From Fuerstiella sp. (GTDB lineage Bacteria > Planctomycetota > Planctomycetia > Planctomycetales > Planctomycetaceae), in the NCBI GenBank assembly GCA_029245955.1, contig JAQWOH010000013.1, forward strand, positions 1-37,322: a DNA stretch of 37,322 bases, read 5' to 3'. Shown one piece after another: positions 25,630 to 35,198 of this stretch (positions are counted from its first letter, which is position 1; each line of letters starts with the position of its first letter). The notes beneath the pieces were generated by a model. The model had not been told where the DNA came from, did no database searches, and was given only the letters and a program-made list of their open reading frames with translations. A program made the position numbers and the translations under genes.

Positions 25630-26652
25630 ATGCTTCCATTTCACGGTACTCGAAGGTATCGGCACCGGGCGTTTACACTGATCGAATTACTGGTCGTCAT
25701 TGCGATCATTGCCATCCTGATTGCCCTGTTGTTGCCTGCGGTGCAGCAGGCCCGCGAGGCAGCGCGACGAACGCAGTGCAAGAACAACCTAAAGCAGATT
25801 CTCCTCTCGTTGCACAATTACCACGACGTCCACACGACATTCCCACAGGGACAATCCTTAAATGGGCCGGGACGGGCCGCGACATGGTGTTGTGGCGGTA
25901 ATTGGCGCGTGCATGTCCTTCCGTTTATGGATCAAGCTCCAGTCTACAGCAAGGTCGACTGGAGTGGCGCCTACAGTTTCGGCGGCAGCACGAATTACGC
26001 GAAGTATGCGGGTGGTGCCGAGATACTTGCTGGCTTCAAGATGTCGGGGTTCAGTTGCCCGTCCAGCTCGCTTGACCCGAACGATCCTAGTGTCGTTAAC
26101 AACCAGCAAAAAGGACAGACCCATCATTATGTGGGGATCTCCGGGTCACTGGGCGTCCCTCGTGGCGGCAATCGGAATACCGATTATGGTGGCGTTGTCC
26201 GGGGTAACGGGTTACTGGGGATCAGTCGCCACGCCAAGATTCGAGATGCGACCGATGGCACATCAAGCACAATCATGGTTGCCGAGCAGTCGGCGGAAGT
26301 GAATATCGACGGTACCTTTCGTAATGTGTCGAGCAACTATTACGGTGGCTGGTCGGGCCAGGCTGGTCGCCAGGCGACAGACAAAGCGGGGCGACCGCAC
26401 TGGGGCGCCGGGACAACCTGCCTGCGATATCCCATCAATCATGGTGCCGGCAAACAGGTTGTTGCTCGCTCATCGATTCCGGGTGCCGATCGAGCATGGG
26501 ACTTCAACACGATCGTCAACTCGTTCCACACGGGCGGAATCCAGGTCGGGTTAGGTGACGGAAGCATCCGGTTCATTTCCGAAAATATCGATTTTGGAAC
26601 TCTTCAGAAACTGTGCTCTATGAATGATGGCGATACCGTTGGGGAATTTTGA
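25630..26652 (+). CDS. DUF1559 pseudopilin-like protein
   Basis: 340 aa from the ATG at 25630, with GAGG 7 bases upstream. The N-terminus has a type IV prepilin/pseudopilin signal: a basic leader, then RAFTLIELLVVIAIIAILIA (Glu at +5) and the planctomycete hallmark LPAVQQAREAARRTQCKNNL. The body has the DUF1559 features YHDVHTTFPQG, DGTSSTIMVAEQS and a C-terminal FHTGGIQVGLGDGSIRFIS. Such proteins are processed by a prepilin peptidase and anchored in the inner membrane; their role is unsettled. Planctomycetes have dozens of paralogs. A strong terminator follows, although the lipoprotein gene downstream is commonly associated. Confidence 0.95.
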   Translation: MLPFHGTRRYRHRAFTLIELLVVIAIIAILIALLLPAVQQAREAARRTQCKNNLKQILLSLHNYHDVHTTFPQGQSLNGPGRAATWCCGGNWRVHVLPFMDQAPVYSKVDWSGAYSFGGSTNYAKYAGGAEILAGFKMSGFSCPSSSLDPNDPSVVNNQQKGQTHHYVGISGSLGVPRGGNRNTDYGGVVRGNGLLGISRHAKIRDATDGTSSTIMVAEQSAEVNIDGTFRNVSSNYYGGWSGQAGRQATDKAGRPHWGAGTTCLRYPINHGAGKQVVARSSIPGADRAWDFNTIVNSFHTGGIQVGLGDGSIRFISENIDFGTLQKLCSMNDGDTVGEF

Positions 26653-26680
26653 TCCCTGCCGCTCACCGTTGGTTTTTCAG

Positions 26681-26718
26681 GCCGGTTGGTTTGAAACCAT
26701 TGTTTCGAACCAACCGGC
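26681..26718 (+). terminator. Strong hairpin terminator after the DUF1559 gene
   Basis: A 17-bp stem with one T/G wobble: GCCGGTTGGTTTGAAAC at 26681-26697 against GTTTCGAACCAACCGGC at 26702-26718, with a 4-base loop CATT. The 3' side continues GTTCTTTGG, a weak T-tract. It lies 29 bases after the stop codon and 58 bases before the next ATG, and is the strongest hairpin seen in the window. Confidence 0.85.
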
Positions 26719-26775
26719 GTTCTTTGGAATGCAGTTTCAGAGTATCTGCTCTATACGAATGGAAAGTCGAATATA

Positions 26776-27213
26776 ATGCGAAGCGTAAGATTCCTTGCCG
26801 TGTGCACCGCACTCTGTCTGTTTTCAGTTGTGCTTGTCGGTTGCGGTAGTGGCGGTAAGGAGATTGGTCCCACGGGAGAAGTCGAGGGAACGGTCACAGT
26901 GGACGGCGAGTCGCTTGCCGAAGGTTCTGTGGCATTTTACAACGAAAGCACGGGGAACACGGGCGGCGCAGAACTGGGGTCCGGGGGAAAATTTGTATGT
27001 GCTGTACCAGTTCCCGTCGGCACATATCAGGTGTCATTCGTGCCTTCGGCTGAGCTCGCTCCCGGCGATCAGGAGGCGGACAAACGTGCAGTCCAGAACG
27101 ACACTATTCACGACCTTTATCGGAGTGGTGAAACATCTGAGATCGCCGCGGAGGTCAAGGAGGGACTGAACACGTTTACGTTTGACTTGAAGAAAGCAGG
27201 GCCTCAAGGCTAA
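26776..27213 (+). CDS. Small lipoprotein with a carboxypeptidase-regulatory-like (beta-sandwich) domain
   Basis: 145 aa. The signal peptide RFLAVCTALCLFSVVLVGCG ends in a lipobox (Cys at about 23), followed by a Gly/Ser linker. The mature part matches the planctomycete transthyretin-like/carboxypeptidase-regulatory pattern: VEGTVTVDGESLAEGSVAFY, GGKFVCAVPVPVGTYQVSFV and a final GLNTFTFDLKK strand. In planctomycetes this type of gene usually directly follows a DUF1559 gene, as here. It is probably periplasmic and membrane-anchored. The hairpin between the two genes suggests the DUF1559 gene is transcribed at a higher level with partial read-through (inference). Confidence 0.85.
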   Translation: MRSVRFLAVCTALCLFSVVLVGCGSGGKEIGPTGEVEGTVTVDGESLAEGSVAFYNESTGNTGGAELGSGGKFVCAVPVPVGTYQVSFVPSAELAPGDQEADKRAVQNDTIHDLYRSGETSEIAAEVKEGLNTFTFDLKKAGPQG

Positions 27214-27291
27214 TCATTCTCCTTAGAGACCTGTCGGGGGCCAGCGTGAGCCAGTACCCCTGCCGGTTTCGCTCGTAGTTGTGCCGTTGAA

Positions 27292-30261
27292 ATGTCTTTA
27301 CGCTCCGAGTCCGAATCTCGAAGGAGGACTCGGTTTCGACCGATTCACATGGTCAGCGTGAGCCTGCTGCTCGGCGGGGTGATCTGGTTCTACAGTGAAT
27401 CATCTGTGCTGAGCGAGATTGTGGTCAATGCTGAGGCCGCGGCCGCGGCGGGTGACTTCCGCACCGCCCAGCAGCTGGCTATGAAAGTCCTGCTGGTCGA
27501 ACCGGAGAACCCCCGCGCGCGACTGGTCGCCGCGAAGTGTCTACATGTCCAGGATCGTTCTCTGGAGGCGATCGAACTGCTGTCAGACATTTCGTTCGTG
27601 CAACCCTCTCGTTCTGTTGAAGCAGCCTGTCTTGCGGGTGATATACGCTTTTTGAAGCTGTATCAGCCGTCGGAAGCCGAGGTCCTGTATCGTCAGGCAC
27701 TCCAGCACGATCCATTATCGGTTGAGGCGAATGATCGGATGGCCATTCTGCTGGCCGTCACCGGCCAATGGTGGCAACAAATTCCTGCCCGACTCGCGGC
27801 GGCTCGCGGGGACGGGTTTAACGGCTTGCATCTGTTTGTCATGGCGCTGGCAGAGAAGGCGCTAGTAAATCCGGAACTGGCTGATGCGATGTGGCAGGTC
27901 TCACCGGATGATCCTCTCGTGCTTCTCGCGGTTGCCCGGCTTGCCGTTGAGAATGAACACCACGACGAAGCGATACACATGCTTACGAACGCAGTCGCGA
28001 TGTCGCCCAATCTTGTACAGGCGCATGTGCTGTTGGGGAACGAATTCTTTCATCTGGAGGACGGGGCGCGATTTGTCGAGTGGGTCCGTCGTCTCCCACC
28101 ATCGGCGGACGAACATCCCGGCATTTGGGTACTGCGTGGCAAGTGGGCACAACGGAATGGACACCTGGCAGGTGCGCTCCGCTGTTTTTGCGAAGCGGTG
28201 GAGAGGGATCCTAACTATGTCGACGCGCTGTATCAGAGCGGACGAATTCTGGAATCGATGAACCGTAGCGAAGACGCAGCGCCGTTCCTTGCACGAGCCG
28301 CCAGTCTGCAGGAGTTCATCAATGCAACGAAAGCTGCCGATAATGGTGAAACGCTCGGGGCAACGGAACGAGCGGCGAAACACGCGGAATCGCTTGGGAA
28401 TTACTGGGAGGCCTATGGCTGGGCATCAGTTGCGGCCTCTCACCCACAGAGTCCAGAGTGGTCGTGGCAAATGGTATTCCGGCTGAAGCCGATACTGCAC
28501 ACCGCCCCGGTTCAGAGGACCGACCCGAAAGACAACCCCGCAAGTACGGTTGACTATCGCGGACTGCCTTTGCCGGAATCAATCGACTTTAAGACTGCAG
28601 GCGGCGCGGCTGACGCGCCTCGCAGTACAACCGATCGGGTCTCCTTTAGTGATCAAGCCGAATCGGCAGGGATTACTTTTCAGTATCTAAACGGTTCCAG
28701 AGATGTCGCCAATGGCACGCGACACATGTATGAAGTCATGGGTGGCGGCGTCGCAGTGCTCGACCTTAACGAGGATGATTTCCCGGATCTTTATTTTACC
28801 CAGGGGGGCTCATGGCCGCCCCGGGAATCGAACGGTGAATTCCTTGACGGCTTGTATCTCAACACCAGTGGTGGGGGATTCGTGGACGTGACGGAGGCGT
28901 GTGGAATCGTAGAAGACAGGTTTAGCCAGGGTGTGACCGTGGGTGATTTCGATTCCGACGGATTTGCGGATATCATGGTTGCCAACATCGGTCAAAACCG
29001 TCTGTACCGTAACAATGGAGATGGCACATTTCGCGATATGAGTGGCGAGGTCGGCTTCGACCGTTCCGACTGGACGACAAGCTGTGCGATCGTCGACCTT
29101 TCTGGAGATGCCCACCCGGAACTGTATGCCGTCAACTATCTCCAGGGGGCCGATCTGTTCACGCGAACCTGTGGTCCGCACAATGACGGTGTGTGTCTGC
29201 CACAGCATTTTTCGGCGGCGACCGATCGTTTGTTCTTAAATGGCGGAAACGAGAGTTTTCAGGACATTACTGCCTCGTCCGGCTGCGATGTAGAAGGCGG
29301 CAAGGGGCTGGGGATTGTTGCCGGATCGTTCGGTGATTCTTCTGCACTGAATGTGTTTGTCGCGAATGACACGGTTGCCAACTTCTATTTCGAGAATCAG
29401 GGGAACACGGAGAACGGAATTCCAAAATTTCACGAGATCGCACTGGTTTCGGGATTGTCCTTTAGTGGTACTGGCAGCGCTCAGGCGTGTATGGGAATCG
29501 CGGCAGGTGACGCGAACGGAGACGGCGCCACCGACCTGTTTGTCACAAATTTTCACGGCGAGCCGAATACACTTTACCGTCAGCTCCAGGACGGAATATT
29601 CGAGGACGTATCGCTCAGAGGGCAGCTACGGCAACCAAGCCTGTCGAAGTTGGGCTTCGGCACGCAGTTTCTGGACGCGGATCTCGACGGACGACTCGAT
29701 CTGGTTGTCGCCAACGGTCATATCGACAACTTCAGCCATGACGGGCGGACCGAGTATCGGATGCAACCACAATTTTTCGCCAATCAGGGTCAGGCGGGAT
29801 TCCGCCAAGCCCTGGCCGCTACGTTGGGACCGTACTTCGCCCGCAAGCTTCTGGGACGATCGTTAGCGCGTCTCGACTGGAATTCGGACGGCAAAGAGGA
29901 TTTTGTCGTGACGCACCTCGACGCTCCGGTGGCGTTGCTTGAGAATTCGGCGAAACAATACGGCAACCACGTTGTTCTTAGATTACGCGGCATACACTCC
30001 AGTCGCGATGCCATCGGCACCGTCGTGCAGATTGAGACGGACAAACTCAGGTTAACGCGACAACTGACCGCGGGCGATGGATTTCAGGCAAGCAATCAAC
30101 GCGTGTTGACGTTCGGACTCGGCGAAGACGAAATCATTCGAAAGATGACGGTCACCTGGCCGTCCGGACGATCGGATGAATTTTCCGCGGTCCCGGTCAA
30201 CACCCGTTGGATTGTCGTCGAAGGGAGGCAATCGCTGTTCGCCTCACCAGGCAATTTGTAA
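27292..30261 (+). CDS. TPR + FG-GAP/VCBS + ASPIC/UnbV membrane-anchored protein 1
   Basis: 989 aa. An N-terminal signal-anchor at about 20-36 (VSVSLLLGGVIWFYS) follows an Arg-rich cytoplasmic tip. About 40-340 are TPR-like helical repeats (GDFRTAQQLAMKVLLVEPEN; NGHLAGALRCFCEAVERDPN). About 450-850 form an FG-GAP/VCBS beta-propeller with Ca-binding loops (VGDFDSDGFADIMVANIGQN; GDANGDGATDLFVTNFHGE). The ASPIC/UnbV domain is at about 895-980 (SSRDAIGTVVQIETDK; QLTAGDGFQASNQRVLTFGL). The bulk is presumably periplasmic or on the surface, for protein or matrix binding. The next gene is a full-length paralog of the same architecture 168 bases downstream. Confidence 0.92.
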   Translation: MSLRSESESRRRTRFRPIHMVSVSLLLGGVIWFYSESSVLSEIVVNAEAAAAAGDFRTAQQLAMKVLLVEPENPRARLVAAKCLHVQDRSLEAIELLSDISFVQPSRSVEAACLAGDIRFLKLYQPSEAEVLYRQALQHDPLSVEANDRMAILLAVTGQWWQQIPARLAAARGDGFNGLHLFVMALAEKALVNPELADAMWQVSPDDPLVLLAVARLAVENEHHDEAIHMLTNAVAMSPNLVQAHVLLGNEFFHLEDGARFVEWVRRLPPSADEHPGIWVLRGKWAQRNGHLAGALRCFCEAVERDPNYVDALYQSGRILESMNRSEDAAPFLARAASLQEFINATKAADNGETLGATERAAKHAESLGNYWEAYGWASVAASHPQSPEWSWQMVFRLKPILHTAPVQRTDPKDNPASTVDYRGLPLPESIDFKTAGGAADAPRSTTDRVSFSDQAESAGITFQYLNGSRDVANGTRHMYEVMGGGVAVLDLNEDDFPDLYFTQGGSWPPRESNGEFLDGLYLNTSGGGFVDVTEACGIVEDRFSQGVTVGDFDSDGFADIMVANIGQNRLYRNNGDGTFRDMSGEVGFDRSDWTTSCAIVDLSGDAHPELYAVNYLQGADLFTRTCGPHNDGVCLPQHFSAATDRLFLNGGNESFQDITASSGCDVEGGKGLGIVAGSFGDSSALNVFVANDTVANFYFENQGNTENGIPKFHEIALVSGLSFSGTGSAQACMGIAAGDANGDGATDLFVTNFHGEPNTLYRQLQDGIFEDVSLRGQLRQPSLSKLGFGTQFLDADLDGRLDLVVANGHIDNFSHDGRTEYRMQPQFFANQGQAGFRQALAATLGPYFARKLLGRSLARLDWNSDGKEDFVVTHLDAPVALLENSAKQYGNHVVLRLRGIHSSRDAIGTVVQIETDKLRLTRQLTAGDGFQASNQRVLTFGLGEDEIIRKMTVTWPSGRSDEFSAVPVNTRWIVVEGRQSLFASPGNL

Positions 30262-30428
30262 ACTAACTGAATCGTGCGTTGCGTTCGGAATGTCGCGACC
30301 ACTACCCGGAATTATTTGCGAGTGACGCATGCGGACCCCGTGGACACGAATTCTGATTGGTCACACGTCATACGAGAAACTCCTTCCCATGTTGAGGACT
30401 GGTCTTCCGGTCGCAGGTTATTGAGGTT

Positions 30429-33400
30429 ATGTCCGCTGCACCCGCGCCGACTGAAGTGGCTCCCAATCATTCTCGATGGTGGCGTGTTGCCTGCTTTATG
30501 CTGCTGCTGTCGACAATTGTCGTCGTTTCTACCTGGCTTTCCCGGCCTGACATGGGGTCGCTTATGCGGCGCGCCAGGCTCGAATTTCTCCACGGCGATT
30601 ATGAGCAGGCGATCGAAACTGTTGAACAGGTCCTGATTCGGGAACCCAACCGGATGGATGCTCTGGTCCTTGCTGGCGACACTTCGTTCGCAATGAACCG
30701 ATTTGATCAGGCCCTTGTTTACTACCGCAGAGTGCCAACCGGTCCTTCCGCAGTCGCGGTACACGCACAGTTGCGCTGTGGTCGCATCGAAATGCATCAC
30801 GTAGGTAACGCTGTGACTGCTGAGTCGGATTTCCGGGCGGCCCTGCGGCGCGTTCCCGACGACCCCAACGCACTATTCCAACTGGCCAGTCTGCTGGGAA
30901 TGGAAGCAAGGCGCAGCGAAGCCGTTCCGTTCATTCTGCGGCTGTTCCGACTGGGCCGTTTCAACACCGATTTTCTGGCGTTGCTGGAGGCAGAAAATGG
31001 CGCACTGTTCAATATTGACGAACTCCAACGTTACCGAAACACGGCTCCGGACAGTCCGGGTGTCCTGGTTGGCCTTGCATGGCACGCTCGCAACTCCGGC
31101 AGGGATAAGGAGGCGCTCGAATTTCTTTCTCGCGCCAAAAGGACGGATCCTCAATTTGCCGAATCTCGCATCGCGCTGGCGGATTTACTGTGGGAATCCG
31201 GGCGGTACAGTGAACTGCGTCTGCTGCTCGGCGAACACGAATCGACTCGCATCGACGATGCGAGATTTTGGCTGATTCGTGGGCAATTGACTGAGTATGA
31301 CGGGAAGCCGGAGGAGGCTGCACGCTGCTTCTGGGAGACATTGTTGCGCAATCCCACGAATCGCAACAGCACCTACAAGCTGTATCAGTACTTCACCGCG
31401 ATCAACGATGAAAAGACGGCCGCGTTGCTGCAGCACCGGCTCGAAATGCTGCTTGAACTTCGTGTTACGTCAGACGTTGTGACTTCGCAACAGCACACCG
31501 ATGCGGAGGCGATGCGGCGACTTGTCGAACAACTGGAACGTGTCGGGCAGGTCTGGGAGGCCTGGGGATGGTGTGTGGTTGCTCGCGATCTTGATCCGAA
31601 TGCAAAGTGGGCGGTTGCGAAGGCCAAAGCGCTGCAGGCGATACTGAGGAACGCTTCATTGACTCTCGTGCACCGTCCGGTCGATCTGCCGTGCAATCTG
31701 TCACATCTTCCCCTACCAATATTTGAGACGACAGTCAGTGGCGAATACACATCCTCGATGCTGCCTGACTCAGCGGTCACGTTTCAAGACGACGCGGAAT
31801 CGACAGGCCTGGAGTTTCAGTATTTTAACAGTCCCAGCCCTCCGGATACGGGACAATTTATGTACGAGTTCAACGGCGGCGGTTGTGGCGTGCTGGATTA
31901 CGACGCCGACGGTTGGCCGGATGTGTATTTCACGCAGGGATGCCGCTGGGAGGCTCGTGGCGACCAGAACATACACCTTGACCTCCTGTTTCGAAATCTC
32001 GGTGACGGACGGTTCGTTGATGTGACGAATGCCGCTGGCCTTTTCGAAGACCGATTCAGCACCGGCGTCGCCATCGGTGACTTTGATAACGACGGATTCG
32101 CCGACTGTTATGTAGCCAACATCGGCGGCAACCGTCTGTTCCACAACAACGGCGACGGGACATTCAGCGTTGTCAATCAGCCGGCAGGTGTCGACGACCC
32201 GCACTGGTCGACCAGTTGCGTTATGGCTGATCTGAACGGTGATTCACTGCCGGACATTTATTCGGTCAACTACCTGCAAGGCGAGTCAATCTTCGAAACC
32301 GTCTGTCAACACGATGACGGACGGCCACGCATGTGCATGCCCTTCCATTTTTCCGCGGCCCAGGACCAATTCTATATCAATCTGGGAGACGGCCGGTTCG
32401 TTAATGCAACGGCGGAATCCGGCGTTCGAGTAACCGACGGCAAGGGGTTGGGAGTCGTGGCTGCAGACTGGCAGGGAGACGGCCGACTGAGCCTGTTTGT
32501 TGCCAATGATACGGTTCCGAATGCGTTTTTCGTGAATCGAGCATCGCAGGATGATGATGGGCCAATCTTTGAAGAGCGAGCTATGCCGGCGGGAATCGCA
32601 CTGAACCATGCAGGCAGAGCAGAGGGATGCATGGGAATCGCGGTCGGAGACGTTGACGAAGACGGTGGCCTGGACCTGTTCGTCACAAACTTCCTTCGCG
32701 AGTCGAACACGTTGTATCGTTCGCTGCCAGGATCGTTCTTTGCCGATACCACACCGGATTCGGGACTTGCGGAACCCAGCCTTTCGATGCTCGGATTTGG
32801 CACGCAGTTTCTCGATGCGGACCTCAACGGTCAGCTTGACTTGATCGTTGTCAACGGTCACATCGACGATTATCGCCGCTACGGTCGACCGTATAAAATG
32901 TCGCCGCAGTTCTACCACAACACGGGACAAGGTCAGTTTTCGGTGCAAAGCGGTTCTCAAACCGGTCCGTATTTCAGTCAAGCGTTCCTTGGCCGCAGCC
33001 TTGCCCGCTGGGATTGGAACCGTGATGGGCGGGAGGATGCGGTGATCTCCAATCTGGATCATCCGGCCGCTTTGTTGACGAATACCACACGGCAGCACGG
33101 CAGATATCTGTCGCTGCGACTGCGAGGAGTCGAATCGTCGCGAGATGCTATCGGCGCCACTGTCACATTGCATGTTGGTGATCGACGGATCATTCGTCAG
33201 TTGACCTCCGGTGATGGCTATCAGGCCAGCAACGAACGAACGTTAATTTTCGGTCTTTCGGATTTCGCACGCGTGAAGCGGGTGGACATCGCGTGGCCGT
33301 CCCGAAGGACCGAATCCTGGAATAATCTCGAAGCTGATGGTGAGTATCTCGTAATCGAAGGCGTTGATCGCGCATTCCGGCTGGACAGGATTGGTCTGAC

Positions 33401-33431
33401 AACGACCGCAGAGGACCGTCAGGAAAAATAA
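30429..33431 (+). CDS. TPR + FG-GAP/VCBS + ASPIC/UnbV membrane-anchored protein 2 (tandem paralog)
   Basis: 1000 aa with the same order as its neighbour. A TM anchor lies at about 18-38 (VACFMLLLSTIVVVSTWLS), TPR-like repeats at 45-330 (GDYEQAIETVEQVLIREPNR; SGRDKEALEFLSRAKRTDPQ) and an FG-GAP/VCBS propeller from about 450 (IGDFDNDGFADCYVANIGGN; VGDVDEDGGLDLFVTNFLRE). ASPIC/UnbV is at about 896-985 (SSRDAIGATVTLHVGDRRII; QLTSGDGYQASNERTLIFGL). Both paralogs share a Cys pair around the propeller (VCQHDDGRPRMCMPFHFSAA here), perhaps a disulfide. The TPR halves are more diverged than the propeller halves. It is probably transcribed with gene 1. Confidence 0.92.
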   Translation: MSAAPAPTEVAPNHSRWWRVACFMLLLSTIVVVSTWLSRPDMGSLMRRARLEFLHGDYEQAIETVEQVLIREPNRMDALVLAGDTSFAMNRFDQALVYYRRVPTGPSAVAVHAQLRCGRIEMHHVGNAVTAESDFRAALRRVPDDPNALFQLASLLGMEARRSEAVPFILRLFRLGRFNTDFLALLEAENGALFNIDELQRYRNTAPDSPGVLVGLAWHARNSGRDKEALEFLSRAKRTDPQFAESRIALADLLWESGRYSELRLLLGEHESTRIDDARFWLIRGQLTEYDGKPEEAARCFWETLLRNPTNRNSTYKLYQYFTAINDEKTAALLQHRLEMLLELRVTSDVVTSQQHTDAEAMRRLVEQLERVGQVWEAWGWCVVARDLDPNAKWAVAKAKALQAILRNASLTLVHRPVDLPCNLSHLPLPIFETTVSGEYTSSMLPDSAVTFQDDAESTGLEFQYFNSPSPPDTGQFMYEFNGGGCGVLDYDADGWPDVYFTQGCRWEARGDQNIHLDLLFRNLGDGRFVDVTNAAGLFEDRFSTGVAIGDFDNDGFADCYVANIGGNRLFHNNGDGTFSVVNQPAGVDDPHWSTSCVMADLNGDSLPDIYSVNYLQGESIFETVCQHDDGRPRMCMPFHFSAAQDQFYINLGDGRFVNATAESGVRVTDGKGLGVVAADWQGDGRLSLFVANDTVPNAFFVNRASQDDDGPIFEERAMPAGIALNHAGRAEGCMGIAVGDVDEDGGLDLFVTNFLRESNTLYRSLPGSFFADTTPDSGLAEPSLSMLGFGTQFLDADLNGQLDLIVVNGHIDDYRRYGRPYKMSPQFYHNTGQGQFSVQSGSQTGPYFSQAFLGRSLARWDWNRDGREDAVISNLDHPAALLTNTTRQHGRYLSLRLRGVESSRDAIGATVTLHVGDRRIIRQLTSGDGYQASNERTLIFGLSDFARVKRVDIAWPSRRTESWNNLEADGEYLVIEGVDRAFRLDRIGLTTTAEDRQEK

Positions 33432-33475
33432 AACGGAGAGCGCTTTCGCGTCAATTGACTATGCAAGTCTGGCTT

Positions 33476-34000
33476 TCAGGCACGATCATCACTTTCGCCG
33501 AAATACGAATATTTGTCCGATCCTTGAGCGGAACTGTCCTCCTCCATGAATCGTGCCAGTTCCCAACTTAGAAATGGTCTGAAATGTATGGCGGTCAGCA
33601 CTGCATCCGGTGCTGGTGGCCTGTACCCCCGAGCGCTGTGCGGGCAAACTGCATGGTAATGACGTGTGCCGCATTTTGCCTTCACACGAGTTTCCAGCAG
33701 AGTGTCAAACAAGTCCACGTTGAGCAAATCGTTACGAAGCGTTCCGTTGAATGATTCGACAAGAGTCGTTCTTCCGGGGGGCTCCCTGGTTCGACAAACA
33801 GAGTCCGGACGCACTTCCGATGCGGCGTTCAGTCACAGACGTCGCGCCTCGGCTGTTTCAGAGGTTTTCAGCCCTGCCGGATGCCACCCTCCGCAGAATC
33901 GATCTGTCCGGTTCCGCCTCGGCAACCAGCTTCTTCAATCGTGCGTTTTCTTTCTCCAGCGTCTTCAAACAAATAGTGACTGTGCAGTTCGTTGCCTGGT
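33476..34000 (-). pseudogene. IS3-family remnant (OrfA tail plus OrfB tail)
   Basis: On minus, LKTLEKENARLKKLVAEAEP then DRSILRRVASG is the leucine-zipper end of an IS3 OrfA. It is followed by a start of OrfB, a large deletion, and the OrfB tail (VRTLFVEPGSP; TTLVESFNGTLRNDLLNVDL; GYRPPAPDAVLTAIHF) in a shifted frame. The catalytic Glu in LVESFN is kept, but most of the core is gone. It is related to, but distinct from, the remnant at 21482-22287. Confidence 0.83.
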
Positions 34001-34106
34001 TACTTACCGTCTGCGCATCGTCGATGCAGACGCCACGCAGCTGGCGAGTACTGATACGATACAGGAGTCGAACAACGCCAAAGAATCAGGATTTTCGACC
34101 TGGTTC

Positions 34107-35186
34107 TCACGGGGGTTGGTTTATGATTCGATCAACGTTGCAATTTGGCAGCGCTGCAGCCAGCTTGGCGACCTCTTCCACCGACGCCTGTGTCCCGCCG
34201 ATTCCGATGTAACGCAAACTTTTAGACGAAGCAAGTTGCATTATTCCTGCACCGGTCACACGGCTGTCCAATAGCATAAGCCTTTTCAAAACCGGCATCG
34301 TGGCAAAGACGTTCATGCCACGATCGGTGGCTTTCGTGCAATTCATCAGTGAGACAACGTTAAGTTTTTTCAGTCGCCCCAAAGCGTCCAGGCCGGCACC
34401 TGTGACCTGTGAATCCATCAGTACGAGCTCCTTCAAGGACGGGAACTTGCTGAGTTGAGCCACGCCGGCGTCGGTGACGTGCTCTGCTGGAAACTCAAAG
34501 ACCTCCAGCGTTTTCCACTCAGGCAGAAGGGTCAGATCTGCGTCCCCAAATTGAGTATCCGAAATACTAAGGCGGCGAATTTCAGGAAATGCATGTGCGG
34601 CAAGATGCCGGGCTTCACCCTCGCCAATTGCGATTTCAAGTTCCTCCAACTGGTCCAGACCTGACAGCCCCTTGAGGGCCGACAGTTCAATGTTGCCTTC
34701 GAGAATCAGGCGTTGCAATTTGCTCCAGTTCCCAAGCGCCGCGATACCCGTCGCAGTCACGTCTACACTGCCGAGCGTCAGTTGTTCAACTCCTGGCATC
34801 TTACTTAGTCGAGCGAGACTGTTGTCGTCAATCGTCGATCGGACGAAGTGAATAACCGTAAGACTTTCAGATTTGACAAGTTCCGCGTCGACCAAATCAT
34901 CGATTCCCCGACACTCGTAAAAAAGAATTTCCTGCAGCATTGCATGTTCTCGCAGGGCCACGATCTGCTCCGGCGACACGTCCATAGCATAGAACTCAGC
35001 GCTAACCACCTGGTCCTGCGCATTCCTGTGTAAGTTAGGCGACTGTATCCGGGAGGGTAACGCACTAACCGACGATGAGGAATTACGGCCTTCATCGTCG
35101 GCATTCTGGAAATACAGTAGCGAGAGAATCACAGTGAAGCACAACCCCGCCACCAGATATCGCAGTGTCCGTCGGTCAATCGTCAC
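34107..35186 (-). CDS. Leucine-rich-repeat protein with N-terminal membrane anchor
   Basis: 359 aa. One TM segment at about 9-25 (YLVAGLCFTVILSLLYF) follows a short basic tip. About 70-345 contain leucine-rich repeats of the Leu-x-x-Leu-x-Leu-x-x-T/N-x-I/V-T-x-x-G type (LKELVLMDSQVTGAGLDALG; LKRLMLLDSRVTGAGIMQLA). It is likely anchored in the membrane with the LRR solenoid in the periplasm or crateriform space, for protein binding. The start is GTG at 35186; no Shine-Dalgarno site is seen. The left tip of IS copy C begins 13 bases upstream, so the native promoter has been displaced. If still expressed, transcription must come from inside the IS. Confidence 0.85.
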   Translation of the reverse strand: MTIDRRTLRYLVAGLCFTVILSLLYFQNADDEGRNSSSSVSALPSRIQSPNLHRNAQDQVVSAEFYAMDVSPEQIVALREHAMLQEILFYECRGIDDLVDAELVKSESLTVIHFVRSTIDDNSLARLSKMPGVEQLTLGSVDVTATGIAALGNWSKLQRLILEGNIELSALKGLSGLDQLEELEIAIGEGEARHLAAHAFPEIRRLSISDTQFGDADLTLLPEWKTLEVFEFPAEHVTDAGVAQLSKFPSLKELVLMDSQVTGAGLDALGRLKKLNVVSLMNCTKATDRGMNVFATMPVLKRLMLLDSRVTGAGIMQLASSKSLRYIGIGGTQASVEEVAKLAAALPNCNVDRIINQPP

Positions 35187-35198
35187 GATTGTTTGTCC

